Part shown: piece after piece, positions 63,508 through 64,000 of the stretch | Layout of the letters: the number at the start of each line of letters is the position of its first letter | Position numbering within the stretch: the first letter of the stretch is position 1 | Origin: Clavelina lepadiformis | Lineage: Eukaryota; Chordata; Ascidiacea; Aplousobranchia; Clavelinidae | DNA: 64,000 nucleotides | Reading direction: 5' to 3' | Assembly (NCBI RefSeq): GCF_947623445.1 | Contig: NC_135242.1 | Coordinates: 8,680,001-8,744,000 of the forward strand | Position numbers and translations under genes: made by a program | The notes under the pieces: generated by a model | Database searches by the model: none | Told to the model about the DNA's origin: nothing | Seen by the model: the letters and a program-made list of their open reading frames with translations, nothing else

Positions 63508-64000
63508 CTGTAAAAATAGTATACAAAAGAGATTAGTAGGAATACACTTTGATCTGATATTTAAGAAATACTGTAAACTGAGGTTTTCTTCACTCTTAAG
63601 ATTAATCGTTTACAATTCAACACCACCAAATAATTTTACACATGGTAGAACTCGCCTAAGTCTCCGTTGGCTAACTTGCCACCTTCTTGCTACTATGACC
63701 AAAATAATTGGAATACGTAGTCAGAACACTTTGTCAGCATGATTACATCCTGGCTTAACTTAATCTGCTATGGCTACACTGCAGCCGTATCGTTCAGTTG
63801 TCTGCGATCCTTGTTAATGTAACACAACCTTATTGTACGTCACAATGTACATTTATGAAGGACCCAGAAACCTTGTCATTTTAAACCAGTTTTAGTTTTC
63901 CTTCTGTTATCAATGATACAGTCAGATGAAGCCGCCTTTCAAGAGATAACAGAATGACGATGAGAATGAAACTAGCTATAGGGCATAGAGAATATCATTT
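63508..64000. other. Upstream edge of TTC21B
   Basis: Should hold, or lead to, the missing first coding exon of TTC21B (about 5-10 codons, ending in phase 0). Several ATG-plus-GT combinations exist (for example ATG at 63741 on the minus strand, with a phase-0 donor 24 bases on) but none is convincing by sequence alone. Confidence 0.35.

Overview
The window looks like nuclear DNA of a tunicate, most likely an ascidian close to Ciona. This is inferred from AT-rich DNA, animal genes with many small GT-AG introns, a chordate gene set (SKI/SnoN, TTC21B, ACTR8, RPAP3, SPCS1, NDUFS7, a C10orf67-like protein), a retained bacterial-type inositol-dehydrogenase-like enzyme, and many short DNA-transposon derivatives. 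The genus is a guess. No prokaryotic features, tRNA or rRNA genes or CRISPR arrays were seen.

Layout: (1) 1-4126, plus strand: 3' part of ACTR8 (INO80 subunit), ending tail-to-tail with (2) SPCS1 (signal peptidase complex), 4376-7456, minus. (3) 7457-12105: transposon-rich spacer with a hAT-type element (perfect 8-bp target duplication) and a pogo-like element (TA duplication). (4) 12106-13683, plus: intronless coiled-coil gene resembling C10orf67. (5) 15539-19661, minus: nine-exon Gfo/Idh/MocA oxidoreductase. (6) 19662-23073: spacer with a dead piggyBac transposase and several short repeats. (7) 23074-26379, minus: RPAP3 with a single TPR domain. (8) 26380-33910: a gene-free, repeat-rich 7.5 kb. 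(9) 33911-34651, plus: intronless NDUFS7 (complex I). (10) 36948-48305, minus: a full SKI/SnoN-type gene of 15 coding exons. (11) 50927-63507, minus: TTC21B (IFT139), 31 exons, lacking only the first few codons.

Multi-exon models were built by eye from protein similarity recalled for each family plus splice-site phase. Every internal junction keeps frame, and the coding lengths of the complete models divide by three. The genes are unrelated housekeeping, signalling and ciliary genes; nothing suggests an operon or one shared pathway.

I did not find a novel multi-gene system. The most notable points are the transposon landscape with intact target-site duplications, the reconstructed SKI gene with a diverged Smad-binding motif, the one-TPR RPAP3, the intact catalytic triad in the bacterial-type dehydrogenase, the two intronless genes, and a likely GC-AG intron in TTC21B.
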